A stretch of DNA of 64,000 nt from Delftia acidovorans (GCA_031286585.1 JAITUC010000024.1:496001-560000), one strand, 5' to 3'; positions 1 to 11,756 are shown, counted from the first letter of the stretch. Notes: generated by a model not told the origin, from the sequence alone. Numbers and translations: made by a program.

Positions 1-1
1 G

Positions 2-1621
2 ATGTCGCTGGCATTCGGCGAGCTGCTGCGCTGGCGCATGGAGCGCGAGGTCAGCGCCTCGCTGCATGCCATGGCCTCCAACGCCGCCCGGCAGCTGTCC
101 GATGGCCTGTTCAGCCGCGCCCATACCGTGGAAGTGCTCGCTGCCTCGCCTGAGCTCTGGGTCCAGGGGCTGGAGGCCCCGGGCGTGGGCGCCCTGCTCA
201 ACCGCGCCCGTTCGCTGACGCCCACCAACCTCTGGATCGGCGTGGCCGACGCCGAGGGCACGGTGCGCAGCGCGACCGACCAGGTGCTGGTGGGCCACGA
301 TGTCAGCGACAGGCCCTGGTTCGAGCCGGGCCTGCAGCGCGTCCATGTGGGCGACGTGCGCGCATCCTCGCCTGCGATGGCCGACATGCTGCCGCCTGCG
401 GCCGACGGCGCGCCGCGCCGGTTCATGGACTTCGCGGCGCCCATTCGCGTAGGCGATCTCACCCAGGGCGTGCTGTGCATGCACAGCAGCTGGGAATGGG
501 TGCGAGAAACCATGCAGACCCTGCAGCAGGCCGACAGCGCCGACCGGCAGATCGGCCTGTTCATCTTCGACCGGCGTGGCCGTCTCATTCACGCCCCGGG
601 CGACAGCCTGGAGCCGCTGCTGGCCCTGGACCAGCGCCTGCCGGTGGCCCATACCGTGTCTGCCGATGCGGCCGACGCCACGCTGCTGCCCGTGCAGGTG
701 GCGCGCTGGCAGGACAGCCCGCAGAGCTTTCTGACGGCCACCGTGCCGCTGCAGGCCCACAACCGGGCAACGGCCATGGGCTGGCACATCGTGGCCCGCC
801 AGCCGCACGACAGCGCCTACGCGCCCGCACGCCAGGCCATGCACCAGGTGCTGGCCGGCGGCCTGGCGGCCGCGCTGGTGGCCGCCGTCATCGCCTGGCT
901 GGTGGCGCGCAGGCTGAGCCAGGATCTCAAGCGGCTGGCCCGCGCCGCCAATGGCATCGACGGCAGCGGCACGGCTTCCGACATACCGCAGCTGCACAGC
1001 AGCCGCGAAGTGCATCGCCTTTCGCAGGCGCTGCGCGGCAGCATTGCCCAGCTGCGCTCGGCCAACGAGGCCATGGAGCGCCAGGTGCGCGAGCGCACGC
1101 TGCAGCTGCAGCAGGCCAATGCCGAACTGGAGCACCAGGCGCGCAGCGATCCGCTCACGGGCCTGCTCAACCGCCGGGGCTTCGACTCCCAGCTGGACTT
1201 CGCCATGGCACTGGCGCGCCGCAGCGGCCGGCCCTTGAGCGTGCTGGTCATGGACGTGGACCACTTCAAGCGCATCAACGACCAGCACGGCCACGACATG
1301 GGCGATGCCGTGCTGCGCACCCTGGCGCGCACATTCCGCATGCGGCTGCGCGAGTCCGACGTGCTGGCCCGCATGGGCGGCGAAGAATTCCTGGCGCTGC
1401 TGCCCGACACCACGGCCGATGCCGCCGTGGCCATTGCCGAGCAACTGCGCGAACTGCTGGCCGCCACGCCCATGGCGCATGGCGAGCCGGTCACCGCCAG
1501 CGTGGGCGTGGCCACGCTGCGCAGCGCCACGGACACGGCCGCCGCCATGCTGCGCCGTGGCGATGAAGCGCTGTACGAGGCCAAGGGCGCGGGCCGCAAC
1601 AACGTGCAGCTGCAGCGCTGA
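2..1621 (+). CDS. Membrane-bound diguanylate cyclase (GGDEF), 5' end cut by the window
   Basis: Makes cyclic di-GMP from two GTP at the inner membrane. The frame is open from base 2, so the true start and the first membrane segment probably lie outside the window. Residues about 1-280 look like a periplasmic Cache-type sensor. A membrane helix follows at about 283-303, then a HAMP-like linker and a coiled coil before the GGDEF domain. That domain begins near residue 383 ([12 protein letters not shown]) and has the active-site signature GGEEF at 459-463. An RESD inhibitory-site motif sits exactly five residues upstream, so both catalysis and product inhibition look intact. The ligand cannot be told. 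The domain call is secure; the N-terminal boundary is not. Confidence 0.85.
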   Translation: MSLAFGELLRWRMEREVSASLHAMASNAARQLSDGLFSRAHTVEVLAASPELWVQGLEAPGVGALLNRARSLTPTNLWIGVADAEGTVRSATDQVLVGHDVSDRPWFEPGLQRVHVGDVRASSPAMADMLPPAADGAPRRFMDFAAPIRVGDLTQGVLCMHSSWEWVRETMQTLQQADSADRQIGLFIFDRRGRLIHAPGDSLEPLLALDQRLPVAHTVSADAADATLLPVQVARWQDSPQSFLTATVPLQAHNRATAMGWHIVARQPHDSAYAPARQAMHQVLAGGLAAALVAAVIAWLVARRLSQDLKRLARAANGIDGSGTASDIPQLHSSREVHRLSQALRGSIAQLRSANEAMERQVRERTLQLQQANAELEHQARSDPLTGLLNRRGFDSQLDFAMALARRSGRPLSVLVMDVDHFKRINDQHGHDMGDAVLRTLARTFRMRLRESDVLARMGGEEFLALLPDTTADAAVAIAEQLRELLAATPMAHGEPVTASVGVATLRSATDTAAAMLRRGDEALYEAKGAGRNNVQLQR

Positions 1622-1721
1622 CGCGGCCCGCCACCCGCACGGCCAGCGCTTCTCAAGGCCCTTAGGCGCCTCCTCCCCTTGCCGCCGCACAACACCTGTG
1701 CAGCAAAAAAAACACCACACT

Positions 1722-1740
1722 AATACTCAAATTGAGCATA
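1722..1740. promoter_or_regulatory. Palindrome upstream of nadA, candidate NAD-repressor operator
   Basis: CTCAA-A-TTGAG (1726-1736) is a perfect 5-1-5 palindrome with partly matching flanks (TA/TA), in an AT-rich patch about 50 bases before the nadA start. Repressors of NAD synthesis (NadQ, NrtR) are known to control nadA-nadB units in proteobacteria. Assigning this site to one of them is inference; neither regulator gene is in the window. Confidence 0.45.
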
Positions 1741-1787
1741 TTATTCGCAGCCATCACCAGCCCTTTCCAAAGTCCCGGACGGCCACC

Positions 1788-2921
1788 ATGCAGCTCAAAT
1801 CCTTGCAGTACGACAAGCCCCATTTCTCCCTCGCCGGCCAGTGCGGCATCGGCGAGGCCTGGGCCCGCATTCCTCCCGAACTTGACCGCGCCCAGCGCCT
1901 TCAGACAGCCGAGCGCATACGCGCCCTGCTGCATGAGCGCGATGCCGTGCTCGTGGCCCATTACTACGTGGACGGCGAACTGCAGGACCTGGCGCGCGAG
2001 ACCGGTGGCTGCGTGGGCGACTCGCTGGAGATGGCGCGCTTCGGCGCCCAGCACCGGGCCAGCACCCTGGTCGTGGCCGGCGTGCGCTTCATGGGAGAGA
2101 CCGCCAAGATCCTCAGCCCGGAAAAGCGGGTGCTCATGCCCGACGACGACGCCAGCTGCTCGCTGGACCTGGGCTGCCCGGCCGACGAGTTCAGCGCCTT
2201 CTGCGACGCCCACCCGGACCGCACGGTCGTGGTCTACGCCAACACCAGCGCGGCGGTAAAGGCGCGCGCCGACTGGGTGGTCACCTCGTCGGTGGGTCAG
2301 GACATCGTGGCCCACCTGCACGCCTGCGGCGAGAAGATCCTCTGGGCTCCCGACCGCCACCTGGGCGCCCACATCCAGCGCCAGACCGGCGCGGACATGC
2401 TGCTGTGGCATGGCTCCTGCCTGGTCCATGACGAGTTCAAGGCCGACGAACTGGCCGCCATGGCGCTTGAGCATCCGCAGGCCGCCATCCTCGTTCACCC
2501 CGAGTCGCCGGCCGCCGTGGCCGCCCAGGCCGATGTGGTGGGCTCCACCACCCAGCTCATCAACGCGGCAGGCCGGCTGCCCACAGACACCTTCATCGTC
2601 GCCACCGACCAGGGCATCCTGCACGACATGCGCATGCGCTACCCGGGCAAGACCTTCCTGCCCGCGCCCACGGCCGGCCAGGGTGCCACCTGCAAGAGCT
2701 GCGCCATGTGCCCCTGGATGGCGATGAACAGCCTGCACGGCGTGGAACTGGCGCTGGAGCAGGGCCTGTGCGCCATCGAGGTGGACCCCGCCATCGCCCA
2801 GGCCGCGCGCCGCCCCATCGAACGCATGCTGGCCTTTGCCGCGGGCCACCGCCAGCCGGTGCGCGCCAGCGGAGACCTCGCACGCGATGCGGCGCTCTTC
2901 CAGCATTTCGGGCCCGCCTGA
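1788..2921 (+). CDS. nadA: Quinolinate synthase A
   Basis: Condenses iminoaspartate (made by NadB) with dihydroxyacetone phosphate to quinolinate in de novo NAD synthesis, in the cytoplasm. The 377-residue protein has the family's conserved blocks: [25 protein letters not shown], the region around C124 ([14 protein letters not shown]), C211 ([11 protein letters not shown]) and the C-terminal C302-K-S-C305-A-M-C308-PWM, which supply the three ligands of a catalytic 4Fe-4S cluster. The reading frame is open far upstream; I chose the ATG at 1788 because it gives the normal family length and follows the AT-rich leader. nadB starts ten bases after the stop, so the two form an operon. nadC is not in the window. 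Confidence 0.95.
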   Translation: MQLKSLQYDKPHFSLAGQCGIGEAWARIPPELDRAQRLQTAERIRALLHERDAVLVAHYYVDGELQDLARETGGCVGDSLEMARFGAQHRASTLVVAGVRFMGETAKILSPEKRVLMPDDDASCSLDLGCPADEFSAFCDAHPDRTVVVYANTSAAVKARADWVVTSSVGQDIVAHLHACGEKILWAPDRHLGAHIQRQTGADMLLWHGSCLVHDEFKADELAAMALEHPQAAILVHPESPAAVAAQADVVGSTTQLINAAGRLPTDTFIVATDQGILHDMRMRYPGKTFLPAPTAGQGATCKSCAMCPWMAMNSLHGVELALEQGLCAIEVDPAIAQAARRPIERMLAFAAGHRQPVRASGDLARDAALFQHFGPA

Positions 2922-2931
2922 GGACAGCGCC

Positions 2932-4431
2932 ATGACACAGCCTTGCACAGACGTACTCATCATCGGCGCCGGCCTGGCCGGCATGGCCGCCGCCCTGTCG
3001 CTGCCGCCGCACCTGCGCGTGGCCCTGCTCAGCAAGGGCGCGGCCGAGGAATGCGCCAGCGCCTGGGCCCAGGGCGGCATTGCCGCCGTGATGGATGCCG
3101 GGGACAGCATCGATGAGCACCTGGCCGACACCCTGGTCGCGGGCGCGGGCCAGTGCGATGTGCAGGCCGTGCGCGCCATCCTCGAGCAGGCGCCCGCCGC
3201 CATCGACTGGCTGGTGGCCCACGGCGTGCCTTTCACGCGCGACGACAGCGGTGGCCTGCACCTCACGCGCGAAGGCGGCCATGGCCGCCGCCGCATCGTG
3301 CATGCCGCCGACTGCACGGGCCAGGCCGTGCACACTACCCTGCTGCGCGCCTGCCGGGAGCGCTCGAACATCGATCTGCATGAGCACACCAGCGCGCTGT
3401 ACCTGCTGACCGAGGGGCAGCCTGCGCACTGCACGGGCGCGCTGGTGCGCCTGCCCGATGGCCGCCAGCAACGCTGGCATGCCGCGCATACCGTGCTGGC
3501 CACGGGCGGGCTGGGGCAGGTCTATCCCGCCACCACCAACCCGGCCACCGCCACGGGCGACGGAGTGGCCATGGCCTGGCGCGCGGGCTGCCGCGTGGGC
3601 GACCTGGAGTTCATGCAGTTCCATCCCACGGCGCTGCAGGTGGACGGGCATGCAGCCGGCCTGGTCTCCGAGGCGCTGCGCGGCGAGGGCGCCCTGCTGC
3701 GCCTGCCGGATGGCACGCGCTTCATGCCCGCCCATGACGAACGGGCCGAACTGGCGCCGCGCGACATCGTGGCCCGGGCCATCCGGCACGAGATGAACCG
3801 CCACGGCCTGGCCTTCGTGCACCTGGACATCACCCACCGGCCACGCGCCTGGTTGCAGGCGCATTTCCCGGGCGTGATGGCGCTGTGCGCCAGCCATGGC
3901 ATCGACATCGCCACGCAGCCGATTCCCGTGGCCCCCTGCGCCCACTACGCCTGCGGCGGCGTGCTGGCCGATATCGACGGACGCACGGATGTCGATGGCC
4001 TGCGCGCCATTGGCGAGGTGGCGCGCACCGGCCTGCACGGCGCCAACCGGCTGGCGAGCAATTCGCTGCTCGAGTGCGTGGTGATGGGGCGCGCTGCCGC
4101 GCTGTCCATTGCGCAACGGCCAGCCTCCCTGCGGGCAGCAGCTCCTGAACATGAGCCCGTGCCAGCCGGCATTTCCGCCCGGGAGACGGCAGCCGTGGCG
4201 CAGGAACTGCGCCAGCTCATGCAGGACTGCGTGGGCATACAGCGCAGCGACCAGGGGCTGGCCCTCGCGCTGCAGCGCATCGCTGCATGGCGCGAGACAC
4301 TGGAGCCCGCTGCCGCGCATGCGCTGCGCAACCAGCTCGATGTCTGCTGGCTCATGGCCACGGCCGCCGCCGCGCGGCGCGAGAGCTGCGGCGCGCATTC
4401 GCGCACCGATGCGCTGGCGCTGGTCGAATGA
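2932..4431 (+). CDS. nadB: L-aspartate oxidase
   Basis: FAD flavoenzyme that oxidises L-aspartate to iminoaspartate, the substrate of NadA. The 499-residue protein opens with the dinucleotide fold (DVLIIGAGLAGMAAAL, residues 7-22) and carries typical fumarate reductase/aspartate oxidase blocks: ASAWAQGGIAAV near 42, TGGLGQVYPATTNPATATGDG near 190, EFMQFHPTAL, SEALRGEGA, and near the end HYACGGVLADIDGRTDVDGL and GLHGANRLASNSLLECVV. The ATG at 2932 is preceded by GAGGACAG, a fair ribosome site, ten bases after nadA stops. It is somewhat shorter than the enterobacterial enzyme, mainly at the C-terminus. Confidence in function is high because the nadA-nadB pair is consistent. Confidence 0.95.
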   Translation: MTQPCTDVLIIGAGLAGMAAALSLPPHLRVALLSKGAAEECASAWAQGGIAAVMDAGDSIDEHLADTLVAGAGQCDVQAVRAILEQAPAAIDWLVAHGVPFTRDDSGGLHLTREGGHGRRRIVHAADCTGQAVHTTLLRACRERSNIDLHEHTSALYLLTEGQPAHCTGALVRLPDGRQQRWHAAHTVLATGGLGQVYPATTNPATATGDGVAMAWRAGCRVGDLEFMQFHPTALQVDGHAAGLVSEALRGEGALLRLPDGTRFMPAHDERAELAPRDIVARAIRHEMNRHGLAFVHLDITHRPRAWLQAHFPGVMALCASHGIDIATQPIPVAPCAHYACGGVLADIDGRTDVDGLRAIGEVARTGLHGANRLASNSLLECVVMGRAAALSIAQRPASLRAAAPEHEPVPAGISARETAAVAQELRQLMQDCVGIQRSDQGLALALQRIAAWRETLEPAAAHALRNQLDVCWLMATAAAARRESCGAHSRTDALALVE

Positions 4432-4436
4432 AAAAT

Positions 4437-4518
4437 GGCCCCCACGCTCTCCTTGCTGCGCAAGGTCCGCTGCCCCCTTGAGGGGGGCTGCTTTTCATTT
4501 TGGGGCGGCCCGGCGATG
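4437..4518 (+). repeat. GC-rich dispersed element after nadB, with hairpin
   Basis: A stretch directly after the nadB stop with an internal hairpin (GCCCCC at 4472-4477 pairing with GGGGGC at 4483-4488) followed by TGCTTTTCATTTT, so it may act as the nadA-nadB terminator. It ends in GGGGCGGCCCGGC. Position and wording resemble the two related elements at 32741 and 59731, but the copy is diverged and belongs to a different subtype. Confidence 0.5.
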
Positions 4519-4547
4519 AAAAAGGCCCGCTGCTTTCGCGGCGGGCC
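4519..4547 (-). terminator. Rho-independent terminator of dcd
   Basis: Read on the minus strand: GGCCCGC, ten-base loop, GCGGGCC, then a run of T. It lies 20 bases beyond the dcd stop and faces the convergent nadB. Confidence 0.75.
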
Positions 4548-4567
4548 AGTCCGACGGGAGGTGGCGC

Positions 4568-5140
4568 TCAGGCCTTGGGAAGCGTCACGCCCACCTGTCC
4601 CTGGTACTTGCCGCCACGGTCGCGGTAGCTGACCTCGCAGACATCGTCGGGATCGCTCTCGAAGAACAGCACCTGGGCGCAGCCCTCGCCTGCATAGATG
4701 CGGGCGGGCAGCGGCGTGGTGTTGGAGAACTCCAGCGTCACATAGCCTTCCCATTCGGGCTCGAAGGGGGTGACGTTGACGATGATGCCGCAGCGCGCGT
4801 AGGTGCTCTTGCCCAGGCAGATGGTCAGCACGTTGCGCGGGATGCGGAAGTACTCGACCGTGCGCGCCAGCGCGAAGCTGTTGGGCGGGATGATGCAGCT
4901 GTCGCCCTCGAAATCGACAAAGCTTTTCTCATCGAAGTTCTTGGGGTCCACCACGGTGCTGTGGATGTTGGTGAACACCTTGAATTCGGGTGCGCAGCGG
5001 ATGTCGTAGCCATAGCTGCTGGTGCCGTAGCTGATGATCTTGCGGCCGTCGACGGCGCGAACCTGGCCAGGCTCGAAAGGCTCGATCATGCCGTGATCCT
5101 CGGCCATGCGACGGATCCACTTGTCGCTCTTGATGCTCAT
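4568..5140 (-). CDS. dcd: dCTP deaminase
   Basis: Deaminates dCTP to dUTP, the main route to dTTP in proteobacteria lacking a dCMP deaminase. The 190-residue protein matches the family length. It has the hallmark segments [22 protein letters not shown] at the N-terminus, [13 protein letters not shown], the catalytic/structural block [13 protein letters not shown] and the nucleotide-binding region [22 protein letters not shown]. The frame extends 21 codons further upstream, but the chosen ATG matches the family N-terminus and has GGAAT just ahead. guaD lies 68 bases upstream on the same strand; the pair may be cotranscribed, though dcd is a housekeeping gene rather than part of purine catabolism. 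Confidence 0.95.
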   Translation of the reverse strand: MSIKSDKWIRRMAEDHGMIEPFEPGQVRAVDGRKIISYGTSSYGYDIRCAPEFKVFTNIHSTVVDPKNFDEKSFVDFEGDSCIIPPNSFALARTVEYFRIPRNVLTICLGKSTYARCGIIVNVTPFEPEWEGYVTLEFSNTTPLPARIYAGEGCAQVLFFESDPDDVCEVSYRDRGGKYQGQVGVTLPKA

Positions 5141-5208
5141 GGCAATTCCTCGTTCCCTAGCTGTCCTTGTCAGGCGCCGGTACCCGTCCGGGCACCGGCG
5201 CAAAGGCG

Positions 5209-6501
5209 CTATTTTGCTTGAGAAACGACGGTACGCTCGATCAGGCGGTCATCGCCCAGGATGATCATGGCGAACAGCAACTCGTCCAGGCTCCCGGCCT
5301 GGCGGGTCTTGCGCTCGAGCAGCGGCGTGCAGGCCGGGTTGATGACCACGAAGTCGGCCTCGCAGCCCGGCTGCAGATTGCCCACCTGGCCCGCCAGCCC
5401 CAAGGCACGCGCCGCGCCCGCCGTGTGCTGCCACCACAGGTTGCCCGGCGACAGGCTCAGGCCCTGCTTGGTCTGGCCCTCGCGGCCCGCCACATAGGCG
5501 GCCTGCATGGTGCGGAAAGGGCTGAAGCTCATGCCGCCACCCACGTCGCTGGCCAGGCCGTAGAGGAACGGCGCGGCATCGGCCCGCGCAAAGTCGAAGA
5601 AGCCGCTGCCCAGGAACAGGTTGCTGGTGGGGCTGACGGCGGCGGCCGTATGGCGTTCACGCATCAGGGCTCGGTCTTCATCGTCCAGGTGGATGCAGTG
5701 GGCGTAGACGGCGCGCTCGCGCATCAGGCCGAAGTCGTCGTAGACCGACAGGTAGCTGCGCGCCTGGGGAAAGAGCTCGGCCACCCAGCGCACTTCGTCC
5801 AGGTTCTCGGCCACGTGCGACTGGATCCAGACATCGGCATAGCGCGCGGCCAGCTCGCCCGCGCCGCGCAGCTGCTCGTGCGTGCTGGTGGGCGCAAAGC
5901 GCGGCGTGATGGCGTAGCCCAGGCGGTCCACGCCATGCCAGCGCTGGATCAGCGTTTCGGTGTCGATCAGGCTTTGTTCGGTCTCATCGCGCACGCCGTC
6001 GGGGCTGTGGCGGTCCTGCAGCACCTTGCCCGTGATCATGCGCATGCCGCGCGCCTGCGACGCTCCCATGAGCGCATCGACCGAGCCCGGGTGCGAGGTG
6101 GCAAAGGCCAGCGCCGTGGTCACGCCGTTGCGCTGCAGCTCGTCCAGGAAGAACTCGGCCACGCTGTCGGCATGTGCACGCTCGCAAAAGGCCGACTCGT
6201 GCGGGAAGGTGTATTTCTCCAGCCAGGGCAGCAGGCCGGCAGCGGGCGCGCCGATCACATCGGTCTGCGGATAGTGGATGTGCAGGTCGATGAAGCCCGG
6301 CGCCAGGATGCGGCCCGGCAGATGGGTGACTTCGGCGCCTGGCTGGCCGGTGAACTGCGCCTGCAGCGCCTGCCAGCTGCCGGCGGCGACCACGCGCTGC
6401 TGCCCCCTGTCATCCGGGGCGACGGCCAGCAGGCCATCTTCGTCGTAGAGCGCCTGGCCGTCGTCGGCAAAACGCAGCAATGAGGAACGGTAGATTTGCA
6501 T
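5209..6501 (-). CDS. guaD: Guanine deaminase
   Basis: Zinc amidohydrolase converting guanine to xanthine, an entry step of purine breakdown. The 430-residue protein has the metal motif [17 protein letters not shown] (HxH), a later His in [21 protein letters not shown], and the catalytic Asp region [22 protein letters not shown], all typical of bacterial GuaD (E. coli about 439 residues). I chose the ATG at 6501 (MQIYRSSLL) rather than the 24-codon extension, which lacks similarity to the family. Neighbours are a BMP-type purine binding protein upstream and dcd downstream. It feeds xanthine to the dehydrogenase whose maturation factor is at 26.4 kb. Confidence 0.93.
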   Translation of the reverse strand: MQIYRSSLLRFADDGQALYDEDGLLAVAPDDRGQQRVVAAGSWQALQAQFTGQPGAEVTHLPGRILAPGFIDLHIHYPQTDVIGAPAAGLLPWLEKYTFPHESAFCERAHADSVAEFFLDELQRNGVTTALAFATSHPGSVDALMGASQARGMRMITGKVLQDRHSPDGVRDETEQSLIDTETLIQRWHGVDRLGYAITPRFAPTSTHEQLRGAGELAARYADVWIQSHVAENLDEVRWVAELFPQARSYLSVYDDFGLMRERAVYAHCIHLDDEDRALMRERHTAAAVSPTSNLFLGSGFFDFARADAAPFLYGLASDVGGGMSFSPFRTMQAAYVAGREGQTKQGLSLSPGNLWWQHTAGAARALGLAGQVGNLQPGCEADFVVINPACTPLLERKTRQAGSLDELLFAMIILGDDRLIERTVVSQAK

Positions 6502-6612
6502 GCCGCCAAGCTTAGCGGGCGCGCGGGCAGATGCCATATCCGCAGTGCTATAGGCGCCATCGGCAGGCGCCATCCTAGGGTTTACGCCAGGACGGGGCGC
6601 CCGCCGACCGCA

Positions 6613-7719
6613 TCACTTGGGCAGGGTGGCCTGCACGCCTTCCACCAGCCAGTCCATCTGCAGGATCTGCGCATCGTCCAGCTGCTTGCCGGCTGGAATG
6701 CGCACCTGGCCCTGGTTGTCGCGCACCGGCTGCTCGCCGGCCTTGAAGGGCTGCAGGCGGCCCTGGGCCATGTCCTTCTGGCGCAGCAGCACTTCCTCGC
6801 GCACGGCGGGCGGCAGCCTGGGGCCGAAGCCCTCCACGCGGATCATGCCCTCGCGCACGCCACCCCAGGTGTCCTGGCTCTTCCAGCTGCCGTCCAGCAC
6901 CGCTTTGGCGCGCGCCGTGTAGTAGTCGCCCCACTGGTGGGTGACGGCCAGCAACTGGGCGTCGGGCCCGTCCTTGCGCATGTCGGAGTGGTAGGCAATC
7001 GCCATGCGGCCGCGCTCCTGGGCGGCCTGCATCACGGCGGTGGATGCGACCTGGAAGGACACCACGTCCACGCCGCCATTGAACAGCGCCATGGCCGCAT
7101 CGCGCTCGCGCGGCGGGTCGAACCAGGTGTCCAGCCACACCACCTTGACGGTGGCCTTGGGATTGACCGAACGCATGCCCAGCGTGAAGGCGTTGATGCC
7201 CTGCAGCACCTCGGGAATCGGAAAGCCGACCACGAAACCGGCCACGCCCGTCTTGCTGGCACGGCCTGCGGCAATGCCCGACAGATAACGGCCCTCGTAG
7301 TAGCGCGCATTCGAGGTGGCCACGTTGTCGGCGCGCTTGAAGCCCGTGACCGACTCGAACTTCACCTGCGGGAAGTCGCGCGCCACGCGCATCACGGACT
7401 CGGTGTAGCCGAAGCTGGTGGTGAAGATCAGCTGGTTGCCCGAGGCAGCCAGGTCGCGCAGCACGCGCTCGGCGTCGGGCCCTTCGGGCACGCTGTCCAC
7501 GGCGCGGGTCTGCACGCGCGGCCCCAGGGCCGCCTGCAAGGCGCGCCGGCCTTCTTCGTGCTGGCGCGTCCAGCCGGCGTCGAGCACGGGCGTCAGATAG
7601 ACGAAGGCGGCCTTGAGGGGCGCGGAACCTGCGGGGGATGAAGGGGCGGGATGGCCTTGGGACAAGGCCGTGGATACAAGACTTGCGGCCGCGACTGCGG
7701 CTGCGAGGTTTTTGTACAT
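6613..7719 (-). CDS. BMP-family periplasmic binding protein (purine/nucleoside type)
   Basis: Substrate-binding protein of the basic-membrane-protein family, whose known members bind nucleosides or purines for ABC import. The 368-residue protein starts with a Sec signal peptide (MYKNLAAAVAAASLVSTALSQG) without a lipobox cysteine, unlike the two lipoprotein paralogues at 10.6 and 12.0 kb. Mature-domain blocks match them: VLDAGWTRQHEEGRRAL, DAERVLRDLAASGNQLIFTT, FPQVKFESVTGFKRADNV, GFPIPEVLQGINAFTLGMRSVNP and WGGVREGMI. It lies 111 bases upstream of guaD on the same strand. No permease is adjacent, so it may share the ABC components encoded at 13.2-16.8 kb; that is inference. Ligand unknown, purine base or nucleoside likely. 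Confidence 0.85.
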   Translation of the reverse strand: MYKNLAAAVAAASLVSTALSQGHPAPSSPAGSAPLKAAFVYLTPVLDAGWTRQHEEGRRALQAALGPRVQTRAVDSVPEGPDAERVLRDLAASGNQLIFTTSFGYTESVMRVARDFPQVKFESVTGFKRADNVATSNARYYEGRYLSGIAAGRASKTGVAGFVVGFPIPEVLQGINAFTLGMRSVNPKATVKVVWLDTWFDPPRERDAAMALFNGGVDVVSFQVASTAVMQAAQERGRMAIAYHSDMRKDGPDAQLLAVTHQWGDYYTARAKAVLDGSWKSQDTWGGVREGMIRVEGFGPRLPPAVREEVLLRQKDMAQGRLQPFKAGEQPVRDNQGQVRIPAGKQLDDAQILQMDWLVEGVQATLPK

Positions 7720-7898
7720 GGTGTTCCTCTACATGGCCCGGAAATGAAACGCACCGGCCGTGGGCGGCGGACGGTGCGGGGCGCGATTATAGGCAGCGCC
7801 CCTGGGGGCTGCCTGGGCCTGCGCCTATGGCCTCCATAAGGGACGGCAGATACTGTCCACTAAGATCACCGGCAATTTCCAACCCTAGGCAACCCCCA

Positions 7899-7904
7899 AG
7901 GAGT
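7899..7904 (+). promoter_or_regulatory. Strong ribosome binding site of the HIT gene
   Basis: AAGGAG eight bases before the ATG at 7913 fixes the start of the HIT-family gene. Confidence 0.7.
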
Positions 7905-7912
7905 ACAAGACC

Positions 7913-8353
7913 ATGCCGATGTTCGTCGATACCTCGCCCCCGGGGCAGTGCATCTTCTGCCGCCTCGCGGCTGGCGAGATCCCTTCCGCCAAGGTCTTCG
8001 AGGACGAGCAGACCATCGCCTTCATGGACATCGGCCAGGTCAACCCCGGCCATGTGCTGGTGGCCAGCAAGCGCCATGCCGTGACCCTGCTGGACCTCAC
8101 GCCCGACGAGGCCGGCGCCGTGATGCGCACGGCCCAGCGCGTGGCGCGGGCCGTGCAGTCAGCGTTCGACCCCGACGGCATCAGCCTGTTCCAGGCCAAC
8201 GGCGCGGCGGGCGGGCAGACGGTCTTTCACTTCCACCTGCATGTGCTGCCGCGCCACGAGGGCGACGGCGTAGGCCTGGGGTGGCCGCGCAAGGAACCCG
8301 GCATGCAGGCGCTGCATGACTACGCCGAGCGCATCAGGCAGGCGCTGGCATGA
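7913..8353 (+). CDS. HIT-family nucleotide hydrolase/transferase
   Basis: Small histidine-triad protein of 146 residues. HIT proteins of this HinT-like type cleave purine nucleoside phosphoramidates or similar adenylates in the cytoplasm. Visible features are CIFCRLAAGEIPSAKVFED near the N-terminus, with two cysteines that may bind zinc, the GHVLVASKRHA segment, and the triad HFHLHVLP near residue 104, with all three histidines present. The start follows a strong AAGGAG. It stands alone, divergent from the BMP gene and convergent with the deaminase. The precise substrate cannot be read from the sequence. Confidence 0.9.
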   Translation: MPMFVDTSPPGQCIFCRLAAGEIPSAKVFEDEQTIAFMDIGQVNPGHVLVASKRHAVTLLDLTPDEAGAVMRTAQRVARAVQSAFDPDGISLFQANGAAGGQTVFHFHLHVLPRHEGDGVGLGWPRKEPGMQALHDYAERIRQALA

Positions 8354-8359
8354 ACGGAC

Positions 8360-10389
<2,030 letters not shown>

Positions 10390-10470
10390 GGGGGGAATCT
10401 CTTGCTGTCGGTCTGTGCCGCGGTGGCGGGCAGGCCGCGGCTGGGAGTGAGCATAAACCCACTCGATGCG

Positions 10471-10514
10471 CGGTACGGGTACGGTACAGGTGCGGCACCT
10501 ATGCGGAACCTGTG
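10471..10514. repeat. Four tandem 11-bp repeats upstream of the Rieske-deaminase operon
   Basis: Four abutting units: CGGTACGGGTA, CGGTACAGGTG, CGGCACCTATG, CGGAACCTGTG, followed by a partial CGGCGC. CGG and the AC at positions 5-6 recur every 11 bases, close to one helical turn, as in tandem binding sites of OmpR-type response regulators. The array ends about 80 bases before the Rieske start codon. Function is inferred only from placement and period. Confidence 0.5.
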
Positions 10515-10560
10515 CGGCGCATGAACGCCAAGGCCGCCCGAAGGCGGCCCTGGCGGCAGC

Positions 10561-10588
10561 AGGCCACCCGGCCTGCGCCGGGTGGCCT
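10561..10588. terminator. Strong hairpin after the second BMP lipoprotein gene
   Basis: A perfect 12-bp stem (AGGCCACCCGGC / GCCGGGTGGCCT) with a CTGC loop lies ten bases after the stop of the minus-strand BMP gene ending at 10599. There is no T tract, so it may be a 3' stabilising hairpin or a factor-assisted terminator. A second weaker hairpin (GGCCGCC-CGAA-GGCGGCC) lies beside it at about 10531. Confidence 0.5.
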
Positions 10589-10598
10589 GGCGTCTTGC

Positions 10599-11756
10599 TT
10601 ACTTGCTGTCCTGGCCAGGCACCTTGCCTTCCACGCCCTTGACGTAGAAGTTGATGCCCGTGAGGAACTTGTCCTCGGCCACGGCGTCGGCGGCCAGCAG
10701 TTCCTTGCCGTCCTGGCCTGCGATCGGGCCCTTCCAGATGTGGAAGGTACCGTCCTTCAGGCCCTTCTTGACCTCTTCGATCTTCGCCTTGGCCTCGGCG
10801 GGCACGTCATCGGCCAGCGAGACGATGTCGATCGCGCCTTCCTTCACGCCCCACCAGGTCTGCTGGCTGCTCCACTTGCCGTCCAGCATCTCGCGCACGG
10901 TCTTGGTGTAGTAGGGCGTCCAGTTGATGATGGCCGAGCCCAGGTGGGCCTTGGGGCCGTAGGCGGTCATGTCGGAGTCCCAGCCGAAGGCGCGCTTGCC
11001 CTTTTCCTCGGCCGTCTTGAGCACGGCGGCGGAGTCGGTGTTCTGGAACAGGATGTCGGCGCCGCCGTTGATCAGCGAGGTGGCCGCCTCGGTTTCCTTC
11101 GGGGGGGCGAACCACTCGTTGACCCAGACCACCTTGGTCTTGATCTTGGGATTCATGGACTGCGCGCCCAGCGTGAAGCTGTTGATGTTGCGCAGCACTT
11201 CGGGAATCGGCACGGAGCCGACCACGCCCAGCACGTTGGACTTGGTCATGGAGCCCGCGATGATGCCGGCCAGGTAGGCGCCTTCGTAGGTGCGGCTGTC
11301 GTAGGTGCTGACGTTGGCGGCGGTCTTGTAGCCGGTGGCGTGCTCGAACTTCACATCGGGGAAGTCGGGAGCGATCTTCTGGATGGGCTCCATGTAGCCG
11401 AAGGTGGTGCCGAAGACCAGCTTGTTGCCGTTGGCGGCCATGTCGCGCAGCACGCGCTCGGCGTCGGCGCCCTCGGGCACGCTCTCCACATAGGAGGTCT
11501 TGATCTTGTCGCCGAATTCCTTCTCCAGCGCCAGGCGGCCCTGGTCATGCGCGAAGGTATAGCCGCCGTCGCCCACGGGGCCCACGTAGGCGAAGGCGAT
11601 CTTCAGCGGCTCGGTCGCGGCGGCAGCGGGCGCCTCGGCAACGGGAGCGGGCGCAGGAGCGGCCTCCTCCTTCTTGCCGCAGCCGGCCAGCGCTGCGGCG
11701 GCCACCGCCGACAGCGCTGCCACCTTGATCAGGGAGCGTTTGTGAAGATCAGTCAT
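10599..11756 (-). CDS. BMP-family purine/nucleoside-binding lipoprotein (copy 2)
   Basis: Binding protein of a purine or nucleoside ABC importer, 385 residues. The N-terminus MTDLHKRSLIKVAALSAV ends in the lipobox LAGC, so it is anchored as a lipoprotein; an Ala/Pro/Glu-rich linker follows. Family blocks include PVGDGGYTFAHDQGRLALEKEF, DAERVLRDMAANGNKLVF, KFEHATGYKTAANVSTYD, VPIPEVLRNINSFTLGAQSMNP and WWGVKEGAIDIV. It is closely similar along its length to the gene at 12005 and looks like a tandem duplicate. The ATG at 11756 gives a normal lipoprotein signal, with GAGGAAAC upstream. A terminator-like hairpin separates it from the upstream copy, so it may have its own promoter in the 248-base gap. 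Confidence 0.92.
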   Translation of the reverse strand: MTDLHKRSLIKVAALSAVAAAALAGCGKKEEAAPAPAPVAEAPAAAATEPLKIAFAYVGPVGDGGYTFAHDQGRLALEKEFGDKIKTSYVESVPEGADAERVLRDMAANGNKLVFGTTFGYMEPIQKIAPDFPDVKFEHATGYKTAANVSTYDSRTYEGAYLAGIIAGSMTKSNVLGVVGSVPIPEVLRNINSFTLGAQSMNPKIKTKVVWVNEWFAPPKETEAATSLINGGADILFQNTDSAAVLKTAEEKGKRAFGWDSDMTAYGPKAHLGSAIINWTPYYTKTVREMLDGKWSSQQTWWGVKEGAIDIVSLADDVPAEAKAKIEEVKKGLKDGTFHIWKGPIAGQDGKELLAADAVAEDKFLTGINFYVKGVEGKVPGQDSK

